Shown: positions 34,577-46,639 of the stretch, piece by piece
Layout: each line of letters begins with the position of its first letter
Numbering within the stretch: position 1 is the stretch's first letter
Assembly: GCA_004352715.1 (NCBI GenBank)
Contig: SCFE01000100.1
Span: 1,190,711 to 1,254,710 of the forward strand
Direction: 5' to 3'
Length of the DNA stretch: 64,000 nt
Source of the DNA: Hofstenia miamia
Lineage: Eukaryota; Xenacoelomorpha; Acoela
The notes under the pieces: model-generated
Told to the model about the DNA's origin: nothing
Database searches by the model: none
What the model saw: the letters and a program-made list of their open reading frames with translations, nothing else
Position numbers and translations under genes: made by a program

Positions 34577-35581
34577 TGTAGAATCATGTCAACCCTGATT
34601 TTGGGCGAAATAGTTGTAATTGCTAGTACAATTTCCTTTCTATCATGTAGATAACAGGTGTAAGGGATTCCAGGAGTATTCTCTGTCCAATTGTATAAAT
34701 ATTACATCAGTGGTTCTGGTTTAATCTACTTTTACAATCCATTTAGGTGGGGAGCAATGGATGGTAGAGGATTGAAACCCTACGCTGATCAGTGCAAAAG
34801 AGAGAGAGAATTCCAAGTTGGTAACAGCTCCAGTTGTCTTGGAAACCACAGAGACCTATTAATTTAGTGCATTGATTGCCCTTGTTATTACCATTTTGTA
34901 AATAAAGGAATGTAGTGCAACCTTGATGAATTTGCTTGTTATAACTCCCTACATTTATAATCATACATGAGAGCCCTTGGTGCATGTCAGCAATTGATTT
35001 AAGGGAAAGCTATAATGTATAAAAACCCCTATTTGTAAACCTAATCAAAGAGCACATTGGAAGTCTTGGCTACTGGCTGTAATGCATTTGTGAATGGCTG
35101 GATCATGCAGCTGCTCTGAAATACCTTTAGCCAGATTTGGGGACCACAGGAAAATTACTCCCATGCTTGAACATATAGTTTTCCATTAGCATACTTAAAT
35201 AAACCTGACAAAACAACAACATAAATCCAGTAGAATTAGTTCATCACATTTATATCTATTACTGCATATTTATATAAAGTTTTTGTAAACAATCAAACAA
35301 TTAGCAAGTACCTGTTAGTTGATGCTGTTGACAATTTTCCTGCTCTTTCTTCATCTGCTGATATTTACACAGCATCAGCATTAATTAGCATATGTGAGAT
35401 TGTCTCTTTGCTTTTTGTCAAAGTATTTGCCAATATAATTAATATCAAGACTGCACTATATAAAATTGTACAACTAGTAGAACAAATGTAGTGTTTGCAT
35501 TTGATCAATTATTTATTATATTACTAGTCTTATTTGTCCATATTTTCTCTTTATTTGACCACACACATGGATTATGCCACA
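34577..35581 (-). repeat. 3' LTR (family 2) of the middle element, 1005 bp
   Basis: On the minus strand it starts TGTGGCATAATCCATG after the polypurine tract and ends GACATGATTCTACA. It matches 57297-58487 along its length with indels, for example about 60 bases absent near 34850, so the two LTRs diverged long after insertion. Confidence 0.88.
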
Positions 35582-35593
35582 CTCCTCCTCCAG
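35582..35593 (-). promoter_or_regulatory. Polypurine tract of the middle element
   Basis: CTGGAGGAGGAG on the minus strand directly before the LTR start TGTGGC. This is the position where plus-strand DNA synthesis is primed in LTR elements. Confidence 0.75.
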
Positions 35594-38500
35594 CATAGCT
35601 AATTAAGGATAATGACTCTTTCACCATGGACCATCTCCACAGCTGTTCTTATCAAGTTGTTTGCTTCCATCATCTCCCAATGGAGGTTTTGGTATTGCTC
35701 ATCTTTTGTTAGCTACAGTAGTATGCATTTTTCTGTTGTGAGCAATTTTTTGTTCCTGGTTTTGAAGTGTTTTTGATATTGTGCACATGCTCCAGAGCTC
35801 ATTCAGCTTATTGGCAAATTCATCATAATACCTTTTGTATAGCTTTAATACTTTTATTGTGATCATTAGTGTCATCATTGCATCCACTCTGCTGGTGTGC
35901 ACTAAGTCGTGATGTATTAATGTGTCAGGGGAGAAGAATTTGTATGTTGATCATAGTGATTTTGAGACTGAGGCCTCATCATAGAATGCACTTATATTGT
36001 TTTGCACTTCTTCTCTTGTTATTATTTCCACTCTTTGCATAAAATTTTAATATCTGGATGTTGCACTCCATAGTTTGCTCCATACTATGTTGTTGATGCC
36101 AAAAAATAGTATTACTGCTTGTGTGGGACGTTTTTTGATCTCCTTCCATACTTTTTCAATTTGTTTGTGTATTGGTTCCCCTTCTTTGTAGAGGTCATAT
36201 GGTGTTATTTTCCCCTCTATGTAGACTCATTCTTTATTATCATTGTGTAGCAGTGTTTCTTTTGGTTTCCTATATTGTTCATTGTTTATTTTTCTTCTGT
36301 TTTTTTTAGTGTGTTGATGTAGGCATTTTCTTCATGCAAGTGTGCTTTAATAGCCTTTATATTTTTGAGTCTCCATGTTGGCAAAAGCATTGGGATTGAT
36401 ATCATGGGTGGTGGAGTGAATTGTAGTAGTGTTGCCATTGTTTTGTTTTTCAATTGATTCATATGAGCCTTCCATTTTGGCATTGTTTCCATACTGAATA
36501 TTGCTGGGTAGTTGTTTTTGCTGTCTTTATGTTTTCCCAGAAGGAGTTTGTGAGCCCATTTTTCAATAAGTTCTGTGTGATCTCCAGTTTAATGATCAAT
36601 TTTGAAGTAATGCATTCAATGCCTACTGTGACTTGGTTTTGTGGCTCTAGCATTTGTTTTATTTCATTTTTAATGAAGGCTTCTGTGCATAGGATTTTTA
36701 TCGGTGATTTTGTTTCTTTTTCATATACTTCTCTGTATATTCTCTGCACAATGTTGTTTTTCTTATAATTTCTTATTGTTTCTAAAGTTTCAGATTGCTC
36801 TCTCCTTATTAGGTTTTGTGTTGTTAACCATGGCTGCTGTTTCAAAGCTCTTAGTTTTGTATTCAATGTTGCTCCCCACATGTATTTGTGAGTTCCATTG
36901 TTGAGGATGTCTATTTTGCTGGGTTATATACCTGTTTTGTTGGCAAGTTCTATGATGCTCATTCTTCCCTGAGTATGTTGTTGCATGAGCAGTCTTGTGA
37001 AATATTTCTCGAATTTTTGGTATGCTTTTTCATTGTCAATAGTATCATGATGTTTGTGTTCTACAGCATCCAGTGTTTGGCATTGGTGCTATTGCTATCT
37101 TGCTATCTCATATTTTTTGTTTTTCACAATATTGCATCTCTCCTTTTTCATCATTGGTAATACAAGCTTGTCATTTTCTGTTAAGGCTATCACAAGTATC
37201 CATATAAATGTTCTTGACCTAATTTGGATGCATTTGTTCCTTCAAAAAGTATGTTTTTGAAATTTCTTTTGGAATTCATTTTGTGTGCTCTTATTATTTT
37301 ATGCAATGCTGCCTTGACTGTTTTGTGGTACATTTTTTATCAGTGATTTGATATCTATGAGCAGCCATCCTTAGTGTATGGGTTTCTCTGCCTTCATTTC
37401 TTTCCATACTTCGATGATTTGTTGTAGGTGTTTGGGCATCTGATTCATACTGCATTTTAAGTAGATGTTGCCTGTTTCTTCTAGTTCTTTTCCTGTATGT
37501 GTGATTTCCATTGTCTTTATTTGATAGAACATATCAACATCTATTTTTTGGTTCCACCATCAGTTGCTGTGCTAGCATTATTGCATTTTTCTATATGTCT
37601 ATGTTGATGAGTTTGGATATCATGTTTGCAATGCTGTCTATAATAAATATGTTTTCTAGTCTTTCTGTGAGAATTTTATGAACTCCAGTATTGTTTCTTG
37701 TCCTTGTTCTGATGTGATGATGATTACTTTTGTTTTGTACATTTTTTGCTGATTTTAGTGTATCTTAAATGTTTGTTTCAAATCCTTTCAAGTTTATTTC
37801 ATTTTCCTTTATGAAGTAAATTGTTGTGAGGTTGTTATTTTCCAAGTTTACTTGTTCACACTCCTCAGTGATTTTCTCTTTGTTTTTCATTAATTTCTGT
37901 ACATCTTTTAACTTGAACTGATCATCAAATGTTATATGGACTGTACTTCGAAAATAAGGACAGTTGAAGTTTCCTGTCATATCTTTCTTGTATGAGATTA
38001 TTGTATTACACATGGGTTGATTGCTTTTGTTGATCACTATGGAAATTGCTGAGCTGTTGCTATCCTTAACTGATGTATTTTCCTTTATGAATTGTATTGC
38101 CTCTGGGGATAGATTATCATGAGAACTATACCACATTCTTCTGTTTGCAATAAAGTAGGGGTGTAACCTTTCTTTTCCTACTTTTATCATCCTACTTTTG
38201 CGTTCTTTGGATCTGGATGACTTAGTTGTTGTGGAGAGTTGTTTGTGTGAGAATGCTTCTGAGCATCATATTGTAGTGGGGAGTGAGCATGTCAATGGTT
38301 GTTCAGAGATGTCCATTTGGGAATTGTCACTGATTTGCTCAATGTCTGGATCCTTTAGTTAATTGGTACCTCCTGTCTTTAGTTGCAGACAAGGACTGAT
38401 TGATTTAGTTGTTTGCTCTTTGCCCTTTAGTTGGCTTTGAGTTCTGCTGGATGGTGAGGGGGAGTGTTTTTGTCATAGTTGTTCCACTTTTGTTGTAGGT

Positions 38501-38893
38501 TGTTCTGTCCTCACACCCTTTAGTTGACACTTGGGTGAGGGTGTTCTTTTCCTGATTTTTCTGCTTGCTTGTGACTCCATCCTCATATCCTTTAGTTGGT
38601 AATTGGATTGCAGAGTCCTCCTTCTTATTCTTTTTCCTCTGTTTTTAGTTGTTGAGTGCTCCATCCTCATGCCTTTTAGTTGACAATTCAAATGTGGAGA
38701 TTTAGAGTGTCAAGTTTTGCTAGTTGATGATGCCTCCATCCTCATGCCCTTTAATTGACAATCAGATTGTGGAGTTCTTCTCTGCACTCTCCTGCTTTTT
38801 AGTGGGGATCAGCTCTGACATCTGGTTGTTCTCTTCATTTTCTAACCTAAAACAAATTCTTCTTCTGTTACATTGTCCAATTCTTCCATTTCA
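35594..38893 (-). pseudogene. Middle element ORF3 (uncharacterised extra ORF), broken
   Basis: Function unknown. Readable blocks from the N-terminal side: basic repeats (38800-38470), then LHPYF and FRSTVHITFDDQFKLKDVQK (about 38160-37890), matching MQSTVHIVFDNEFTLDTTQ of the inner copy. The frame 36881-36459 has AFIKNEIKQMLEPQNQVTVG, matching AFTQTELEELLKPYNQLAVD. Then VILFFGINNIVWSKLW (about 36120-36075), matching IMLFSRVNDIIWTDIW. Finally DLVHTSRVDAMMTLMI and YKRYYDEFANKLNELW (about 35910-35800). No signal peptide, membrane span or known enzyme motif. Plus-strand hydrophobic frames over this region are reverse-complement artefacts. Confidence 0.72.
38480..38830 (-). repeat. Basic peptide repeats in ORF3, about 70-83 bp units
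   Basis: The minus strand encodes at least four units built on [CN][CY]QLKGMRME followed by a basic stretch (for example RKIRKRTPSP, RGKRIRRRTL). The DNA motif CCTTTAGTTGACA recurs at about 38518, 38588, 38671 and 38748. This is a low-complexity, nucleic-acid-binding-like region. Confidence 0.75.
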
Positions 38894-39594
38894 TTATATG
38901 TCATTGTCTCTTATAATTTTAAACTCTGCATTTTTCTCAAGTGTTACTTGTTCTATGTCTATTTTTGCCCATTTTAGGTTTTGGAAGTGTAATATCCTTC
39001 TATTGTTTAGTTTATAGTTATTATTTGGTAAGGTTTGTGTTATGGTGAATGGCCCTGACCAGTGACTTTTTAGTTTTCTCACTTAGTTCTTGTGTTCTTA
39101 GTAGTGTGTATGCATAAACCTTATCCCCCCTTCTTGTGTGGTTTGCCATACATTTTCTTGTTGAAGTTCCATTCCTATCTGATTGCTGATCTTATTGTAT
39201 TATGGCACATCACCTTGTGGATTCCCATGATTTGATCTTTTATTTTCTTTATGTATTCATTTTCTGGTTTATCAGAGTATGTGTGGTATTGCATTGATAT
39301 AGGCATTGTGGCCTCTCTGCCATACATCACTTTGTACAGTGTCATCCCTGTGGTTGCATGTACTGATGTGTTGCAGAAGTATTCTACCATTTCAATAATT
39401 TCTTGCCAATCTCTACCCCAAACACTTGAGGTTAATATTCTTATCAGTCTAATCATGGTTTGATTTAGTCTTTCTACTGCTCTGTTCACTTGCAGGTGAC
39501 ATGCTGCGGTTTTTTCTGTTATTATTTCCATTAGGTTTGTCATTTCTTCAAATAATTTGCTTTCAAATTGGACTCCTCAATCAGATATGACTAT
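38894..39594 (-). pseudogene. Middle element integrase, C-terminal half
   Basis: From right to left: VISD-stop-GVQFESKLFEEM with the second catalytic Asp (39594-39535), HLQVNRAVERLNQTMIRLIR with the catalytic Glu in VERLNQ, FCNTSVHATTGMTLYKVMYG, and IHKVMCHNTIRSAIR. Then the GPY/F-type block HWSGPFTITQTLPNNNYKL and FQNLKWAKIDIE leading towards ORF3. The other half lies beyond the solo LTR, at 41356-41830. Confidence 0.85.
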
Positions 39595-41355
39595 TCTAAG
39601 ATCCTCTACTAGGCATTATTACTGTTTATCCTTTCTTACTTTTATAACATTGGTTGTATCTTTGCAGGTAGGGATGTACTAACTAGATACTGTTTAGCTT
39701 TTATTTATTTCTGTTAACATAATGTAACTAGATTTAACTCTTCACTATTTAGGTGATAAAGCCATACAGCAATCTCTCCAAAGATTGATATTAGGCATCT
39801 GCTCAAAGCTGATCTCCACATCCAGTTTCACCAGTCCATCAATGATCCATTTTTTGAGTTCCACCTCTCAGCTCAGCAAGATAACTTATGTGTACCCTAT
39901 CCTAGCTCAGTGTATACTCAAGACAAGACACAATTCAACTTAGACTCTATTTTGTAAAAGTGTTTCATGAATATGCAACCAGACTTGTTACTAGCTGCTT
40001 AATTATAATTACATGTAGCCATTACCATAATATATTGGCTTTTATAATTAGTTTAATATCAAGCAACTTCATAACCTACATTTATTAATTGGTACATGCT
40101 CAGTCACTTTATTGGCCACTTTATAGTCACTACTTTGAATCTGAAATAGTAATAATATATTACCTAGGTTTCAGTCATCCAACTGTATTTCAAATTCATT
40201 TATTTTAATACATGTGCTGAATGATCACTAGTCAACTAAATGAGAGAAAAACTGCTATACCTAATGTAGAGTCACTCGGGGAAATTCGTGTTTATTTAGT
40301 TGATTTTTATTTCTTTTTGTTATTAACGTCATCATGACGTCAGAATTATATATTTCGACCTTAGGTTTACGAAGGAACTCATGTCCCCTCGAAGGTGCTA
40401 TACGTTGCTCAAATGTAATTTGAATTGCAAGGGAAATTGATAACATGAACGATTAAACTTGATTGTAAACTAAGGCAGGTAGTTATTTATTAACCATGTA
40501 TAAAATGAGTAAACTTGTAGAAAACGGTCAATAGATTTTATCTATCCTCAATTACTGTTACTTTTCTCTCCGTTACTTTATCTATTGTTTTAGTATGAAA
40601 ATAATTGCTTAAGCTCGGCGACAATTTGGGAGTGCCTTTTCAAGGTACAGGGCGACACGTAGCTCCTGGCGATCATTAGATCTTCCCAGCCCAAATTGTN
40701 ACTTCATAACCTACATTTATTAATTGGTACATGCTCAGTCACTTTATTGGCCACTTTATAGTCACTACTTTGAATCTGAAATAGTAATAATATATTACCT
40801 AGGTTTCAGTCATCCAACTGTATTTCAAATTCATTTATTTTAATACATGTGCTGAATGATCACTAGTCAACTAAATGAGAGAAAAACCCCTATACCTAAC
40901 CTAAGTGCACTTTTGTGGTCTGGCACAAAGATCCTAGAATCAATCTTGATGATGGATCCAGACCACTACTAAACACAACTCATTTAGCTTGACATTGTAA
41001 TAAATAATCAAAATGTATTAAAAGAACAAAATAGGAATTCCAAATAAAATTCTTTATCAATTGCTTACAGGGTTTCAAATATATTTATAGCAAATTCAGA
41101 AAAGTACCTGTAAATTTCAAATTTGAACTTTCATCTGCCAATATGGTGGCTAAAAATAATGGAAGCAATTTCACCCCTTCATTTTGCCAAAGATACTAAT
41201 CTCTCATAGTTGACACTTATTGTTGCATGGTTGTATAATACAAATTAATCTAACTGATCTAATAATTTTATAATATTTCTAATCATAATTTGTCTTTGAT
41301 CTTATTCTCTTTCCAAATCAATATTAGCAGCTTGATTAGTTTGGATGATGCTACA
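39595..41355 (-). repeat. Solo LTR of family 1 in the middle element's integrase
   Basis: The minus orientation begins TGTAGCATCATCC at 41355 and ends GGATCTTAGA at 39595. It interrupts integrase between GPMGI and VISD. Flanks are TTAT (right) and CTAT (left), three of four bases alike. It is longer than the 1.14-kb LTR because 40066-40264 is repeated at 40701-40899 with unrelated sequence (40265-40699) between. Confidence 0.85.
40265..40699. other. Segment unlike its surroundings inside the solo LTR
   Basis: More CpG-rich than the LTR around it. It contains TGACGTCA (40335-40342, a CRE-type palindrome) and ends with a 10-bp inverted repeat (ACAATTTGGG at 40621-40630, CCCAAATTGT at 40690-40699). 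The following single N suggests that it is a misplaced contig end. No gene seen. Confidence 0.55.
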
Positions 41356-41845
41356 TTATTCCCATTGGGCCAAATTTTAGTATCCACTCTTTTATTATTT
41401 TTTCAGTTACCATTTTCACAGTTGTGGAGTCTAAGGTTATCATTCTGGCATACTGGGTGAAGTTTTCCACTAGCACTAGGATGTATTGGTAACCTTCATT
41501 GTCTTGTGACAATTTCTCTAGATCTATGGTTTGGTGTTGTTGCTATTATTTTCTCTAGCACTGCTGTTTGGTGTGGGAAGTGAGTTTTGTTGTTGATCAA
41601 GCATGTAGTGCATTTGTTTACCATGTCTTCTACTGCTTTTCTTATAGCTATTGTTATGAAGCATGCATTAAATGTTAGTTTGATTTGTATGATTCCCATG
41701 TGGCCATTTTCAGGGATTTTTCTGACTAGGTCTCTTCTGAAATATTCTGGTATGGCTATCCTTGGTGAGCTTCTTTGTATGTTTAGTAGTCCATTGTTAT
41801 TAGTCTTCCATGTGTATCTTTGGAAGTAGCTGTTTGCTATTTTTC
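41356..41845 (-). pseudogene. Middle element integrase, N-terminal half
   Basis: RIAIPEYFRRDLVRKIPENG and HMG give the zinc-binding histidine region (first His now Pro), followed by VEDMVNKCTTCLINNKTHFP with the CxxC pair (about 41630-41580). Then the core start, a YQYILVLVENFTQYARMI-like block and WILKFGPMGI, ending at the solo LTR. The first catalytic Asp region (normally HIDLE) is frameshifted. Confidence 0.8.
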
Positions 41846-42511
41846 CTAGGTTTTCTTTTCATCTTTTAATTTTTCAATTGTTTCCTTTATGATAATGTTG
41901 GATTGTTGTTTTTTTATGATCTCAGTTTCTGTTATTTCTTCTTTTATTATTATGGGCATTATTGTTTTCCCTTTTTTGTCAGCATTGATGTCTAGTAGTT
42001 TTTTGTATTCATTATGAGGTAAAAATTCAAACTGTCCATTTTTTCTATATCTCATTGGTATTCTGGTAGTGCTGTCCAGAGGTTGGTGTTTTTGGGCAGT
42101 GTTCCCATTCTGTGTTCAATTGTGAACTTAACTTCATTGAGGTACTCTATCCAACATGATACTATGGAGGATTTGTCTCCAAAAAATTTCTTTAGCCATG
42201 CTAGTCCACTATTGTCTGTTCTTAGATAGAATGTTTGATCTATTAGTAAATATCACAATTTCTTTATGCTTTGGACAAGTGCTAGCATTTCCAGTTTTGT
42301 TGATCCATAGTTTTCCTTGCTTTGTTTTAGTTTTCTACTGAAAAACTGGATTGGTGCCTCTTTGTTATTTTTTATTTGGCTTAGGCATGCACCTATTGCT
42401 ACATTGCTGGCTTCACAGTCCAGGATGAATTCTTTATCATAGTCTGGGGTATTAAGCAATGGTAGTTTAGCAAGTTCATATTTTATGTTATCAAGTTGTT
42501 CCTGTTCCTTC
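41846..42511 (-). pseudogene. Middle element RNase H and tether, broken
   Basis: EQLDNIKYELAKLPLLN then FILDCEASNVAIGACLSQ (first Asp), FFSRKLKQSKENYGSTKLEM (Glu) and YLRTDNSGLAWLKKFFGDK (Asp): the catalytic residues are still visible. A TGA stop at 42253-42255 occupies the position of a conserved Arg. A tether region (42055-41846) with DINADKKGKTIMPIIIKEEI links to integrase. The start is cut at 42511 by an LTR. Confidence 0.85.
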
Positions 42512-43523
42512 TGTAGAATCATGCCAATCCAGCATTAGTATATAATTTAGAGAAAACCTATTACTTTTCTTAGTTAACACATTTAGCAGAGTTGACATTC
42601 TCCTAATTCTCTCATTCACAATAAGTGTTTGGGTTATTAACTTAACTTAATATCCATTAGCCTTTCTAACTGTGTAACTTACTCCAGCTTATTTAGATAA
42701 AGTCGAGAAAATGGAAGACAGGATCAACACTTGAAGGTTGCCATGCATTTCCAGAAACACACTGATCAGCTGCGTCTACAAATGGAGCTGTCTTTTCAAA
42801 GTAGAAACCATCAAAGGAATTGGTATATGAATAGCAAACTCAGTGTGATGGGATTTGCAACTACTTAAGAATTTAGTGCATTGATTGTTTTTGTTATTAT
42901 GAATTTGTATAAGAAACAGATTAATGCAACCAGGATGCTTGAGTAGCTTATTATTGAGCCTTACATGTAATACCGCTACATATATAGAAATACATAATAG
43001 CCCTCAATACATGTAAACAATCAATGCTGCCTGCAGAAAAATATAGACATGAGTTGGCCAAAAGTCTACTGTAAGAAACAATGAGCAACTTGTTGTGACT
43101 ATTAAACAATCTATATGTAATAAAATATAAAGATACGATTTATATAACCATCTAAATATAAGTAATATTAAATCACTGATCATAAGATAACATAATAACT
43201 GACTGAAGTTCATCAATAGGGAAGTTAACATGTAAAACATAATAGTTGCAATCATAATAACAGGCAAGCAACAACAAGTAGGAAAGCTATAACAGTAAAA
43301 AACTCCTACACCTATCCATAACCTAAGAGCACAAAAGGTAACTACAGCTGTTGCCCTCCCCACTGTGGAATAGCTATTAGGAGGCTGCTCCAGCATACCT
43401 TTAACTGGATGTGGGAACCACCATACAATTACCCCAGCTTGTAAACATTTAGCTTTCCATTATAATATAATATAACCTGACAAGAGAAAAGTAAATCCAA
43501 TGTAAATTTGTTCATCAATAATT
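42512..43523 (-). repeat. Diverged family 2 LTR inserted next to the RNase H
   Basis: The minus-strand end GGCATGATTCTACA abuts RNase H at 42511-42512. The interior matches family 2 patches (TTAGTGCATTGATTG.., AAAACTCCTACACC.., AACCTGACAAGA..) but is clearly diverged and related to the copy at 60055-61178. The other end is hidden in the gap, so it is not certain whether this is a solo LTR. The frame at 43004-43396 is LTR sequence. Confidence 0.72.
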
Positions 43524-44050
43524 NNNNNNNNNNNNNNNNNNNNNNNNNNNNNNNNNNNNNNNNNNNNNNNNNNNNNNNNNNNNNNNNNNNNNNNNNNNNN
43601 NNNNNNNNNNNNNNNNNNNNNNNNNNNNNNNNNNNNNNNNNNNNNNNNNNNNNNNNNNNNNNNNNNNNNNNNNNNNNNNNNNNNNNNNNNNNNNNNNNNN
43701 NNNNNNNNNNNNNNNNNNNNNNNNNNNNNNNNNNNNNNNNNNNNNNNNNNNNNNNNNNNNNNNNNNNNNNNNNNNNNNNNNNNNNNNNNNNNNNNNNNNN
43801 NNNNNNNNNNNNNNNNNNNNNNNNNNNNNNNNNNNNNNNNNNNNNNNNNNNNNNNNNNNNNNNNNNNNNNNNNNNNNNNNNNNNNNNNNNNNNNNNNNNN
43901 NNNNNNNNNNNNNNNNNNNNNNNNNNNNNNNNNNNNNNNNNNNNNNNNNNNNNNNNNNNNNNNNNNNNNNNNNNNNNNNNNNNNNNNNNNNNNNNNNNNN
44001 NNNNNNNNNNNNNNNNNNNNNNNNNNNNNNNNNNNNNNNNNNNNNNNNNN
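43524..44050. other. Assembly gap (527 N)
   Basis: Should contain the end of the diverged LTR, about 120 bp of the middle element's RT connection region, and most of the inner element's 5' LTR, so more than 527 bp may be missing. Confidence 0.9.
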
Positions 44051-44230
44051 CAGAGATTACCAGATGGCTTTGTCACCTAAATAGTGAATGGTTAATTCCA
44101 GGTTACATAAGTTAATGGAAGCAACAGGTCAAGCAGTATGTAACAAGTAAATCCCTACCCTCAATAACACAACTAATGTTATACAGTAACAGTAGATAAA
44201 CAGTGATAATGCCTGGTAGAGGATATTACA
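44051..44230 (+). repeat. End of the 5' LTR (family 1) of the inner element
   Basis: Matches the last 180 bases of 52705-53841 and ends GGATATTACA just before the primer-binding site. Confidence 0.88.
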
Positions 44231-44246
44231 TGGTGACTGTGACAGC
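44231..44246 (+). promoter_or_regulatory. Primer-binding site, inner element
   Basis: TGGTGACTGTGACAGC immediately follows the LTR. It is similar to the sites at 30112 and 56507. Confidence 0.68.
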
Positions 44247-44248
44247 CA

Positions 44249-45160
44249 AGAACAGCAATTCTAAAGAAGAAACATTCAGTGAAACTACCCGTCCATGACA
44301 ACAAAAGCTACAAGTGAAAGTAGAAAAAGCAGCAAACAGTTGCACAAACTAACAATCAGTTAATAGAGAGAGATACCCAAAGCTGAACAAAAGCACTTCA
44401 CTAAGATCCTGGAATCATGATCAAGAGGATGAAAGACCACTATGAACCTGGAATCATGATCAAGAGGATGAAAGACCACTATGAACCAGAAAGGAAAAAT
44501 GACAAATGGAAAAAAAGGAAGCATGAAGAAAACTGTAATTAAAGCAGTAACTCCCAGAACTATATGATCATCACCATATTTTGGTGAAAACTCAGCCACA
44601 GACACAGAATTACAATCCTTCAGTTCACCCCCAGATACAAATCCACTGGATATAATGGAAATGTTAAGGGAAAGCCAGGAAAATGAAGAACTCCTAAAAA
44701 ATCAAATAGAACAATTGATGAAGAAAGTCAAAGAGATGGAACAACAAAGCAAAACGATATTGACTGAGATCAGATTAAATATGGAAATGCAGCTAGATGA
44801 ACAAAGCCAACTATTCTAAAACAAGATCAAAACCCTTACCCACCAACTATCAGAGTCCAATAAAAGGTTTCTAGAGCAAAACCAACAATGGCAAGAGAGA
44901 AATCAAGAGTTGGAGAGAACAAACAGGCAACTAATCAAGGATAATGACCTACAGGCAGGAGAACTAGAACAGTTGAAAGACACATTAAGATTGTTACAAC
45001 TAATGGAAGAGGAAAACAGGAGCAGCATTCAAACCCATGAAATAGAATTTCATTCTAGAAAGGAAAGCTAATTGCAAGCACTGCATATACTGACCCACAA
45101 AGAGGTGATATATGAAGAATCTGATGAAGATTCAGATTTTGAGAAACAGAAAATCATAAA
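44249..45160 (+). pseudogene. Inner element gag, N-terminal part, broken
   Basis: From about 44640 the frame reads MEMLRESQENEELLKNQIEQ and continues with heptad-rich K/E/L/Q sequence to about 45060, a strong coiled-coil prediction, interrupted by two stops (44818, 45071). It ends in an acidic stretch EESDEDSDFEK before the gap. A capsid-type block and zinc knuckle are not seen; they are deleted or in the gap. The middle element has a comparable N-terminal region (SPESETSPTNMIL). Confidence 0.65.
44408..44485 (+). repeat. 39-bp tandem duplication, two copies
   Basis: Begins CCTGGAATCATGATCAAGAG and repeats 39 bases later. 39 bp is 13 codons, so a frame through it is preserved. Lies in the leader/gag start. 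Confidence 0.92.
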
Positions 45161-45513
45161 NNNNNNNNNNNNNNNNNNNNNNNNNNNNNNNNNNNNNNNN
45201 NNNNNNNNNNNNNNNNNNNNNNNNNNNNNNNNNNNNNNNNNNNNNNNNNNNNNNNNNNNNNNNNNNNNNNNNNNNNNNNNNNNNNNNNNNNNNNNNNNNN
45301 NNNNNNNNNNNNNNNNNNNNNNNNNNNNNNNNNNNNNNNNNNNNNNNNNNNNNNNNNNNNNNNNNNNNNNNNNNNNNNNNNNNNNNNNNNNNNNNNNNNN
45401 NNNNNNNNNNNNNNNNNNNNNNNNNNNNNNNNNNNNNNNNNNNNNNNNNNNNNNNNNNNNNNNNNNNNNNNNNNNNNNNNNNNNNNNNNNNNNNNNNNNN
45501 NNNNNNNNNNNNN
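45161..45513. other. Assembly gap (353 N)
   Basis: Falls where the rest of gag and the protease would be expected. At 353 N it is too short for a full capsid plus protease unless the length is nominal. Confidence 0.9.
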
Positions 45514-46639
45514 AGATTGAAGAAGAACAAGAGAAGCAGAAAACAATTACATTTCAACTGCAAGAAGACATCCACCTACAGCCACATCAATGGAAAATGC
45601 ACACAATAAAGACAGAGGACACTATAACAGCTGACATAATGCTGTATGACAACAAAAGCATCAACACTAAGTGAGTATCAATGCCGTCCAGTGTCTGCAT
45701 GATAAAACATGGAAAGGGAAGAATACCAATCCTCAATGCTAAGAACTGGAATGTCAATCTGAAAAGATCTCAAATAAGAATATACCTGAAATACATCAAA
45801 ACTAACATCAGACTCATCTGGAAGGCAATTGAAGATGATGATGGAGCAAGTAATTTGCATGGTCAATTCAAGGACTTGCAAAGGAAAGTGGATAGTACTC
45901 CACAAGAAAAACATAAACATATATTCAACTACAGAGAAATAAGCATAGGACAGGAAGTAGGTGAAAAGCATAAAATTGTCACAACAACAGACAAACCGAT
46001 CAAGCTACCAGTTAGAAGGGTGCCTGAGCAGCTGAAAGATGAATACAATCACATATTGGAAGAATTAATCAACAACAAAATTTTTCAGCAAAGCAAGAGC
46101 CCATATGCAGCACCAACCTTGTTTGTAAAACAGGGAAACAAATATCGCCTATGCATTGACTTTCACAAGTTAAATGAAGTGACAAAAAAGGACTCATACC
46201 CTTACTGTGGATAGAGGATATGCTCTACGAAGCCAGTAAACACAAATACTTTACAACACTGGATTTATGTAAGGCCTACTGGCAAGTAAAGATGGAAGAG
46301 GACAACATCAAGAAGACAGCATTTATAACTCAATATGGGCTACATGAATGGATATATATGGCGTTTGGACTCTGTAATGCACCAGCAACCTTTCAGAGGT
46401 ACATAACGAAGGCATTAAAAAATAAGACACACAGAATGGAGGAAGGGGTTGACACCTACATAGATGACATTATAGTCACAAGTGACACAGTCCAAGAACA
46501 TCTGGAAAAATTGGAAAGAACATTAACAATCCTAGAAAATGTGGGACTTTGTATTAATGGAAATAAGTGTGACATTCTCAAAGAGAAAATAGTGTTCCTT
46601 GGAAGAACAATAGAAAAGGGCAGAATATGCATGAAGGAC
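45514..46639 (+). pseudogene. Inner element reverse transcriptase, broken
   Basis: Two frames, 45681-46214 and 46220-47029, offset by a frameshift at about 46205. Blocks in order: EVGEKHKIVTTTDKPIKLPV, ELINNKIFQQSKSPYAAPTL, RLCIDFHKLNEVTKKDSYP, FTTLDLCKAYWQVKM (first catalytic Asp), FITQYGLHEWIYMAFGLCNA, TFQRYITKAL, and VDTYIDDIIVTSD with the catalytic YIDD intact. Then INGNKCDILKEKIVFLGR before the gap. 45514-45675 is a short E/K/Q-rich frame that may be the end of gag or protease. Confidence 0.9.

Noticed and set aside
36454-37260. Plus-strand hydrophobic, Phe/Leu-rich frames that look like membrane proteins
   Set aside because: They are the reverse complement of the K/N/Q-rich minus-strand ORF3; the minus strand has the conserved blocks.
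43004-43396. 130-codon minus-strand hydrophobic frame
   Set aside because: Lies wholly within a diverged family 2 LTR; the related LTRs do not keep the frame.
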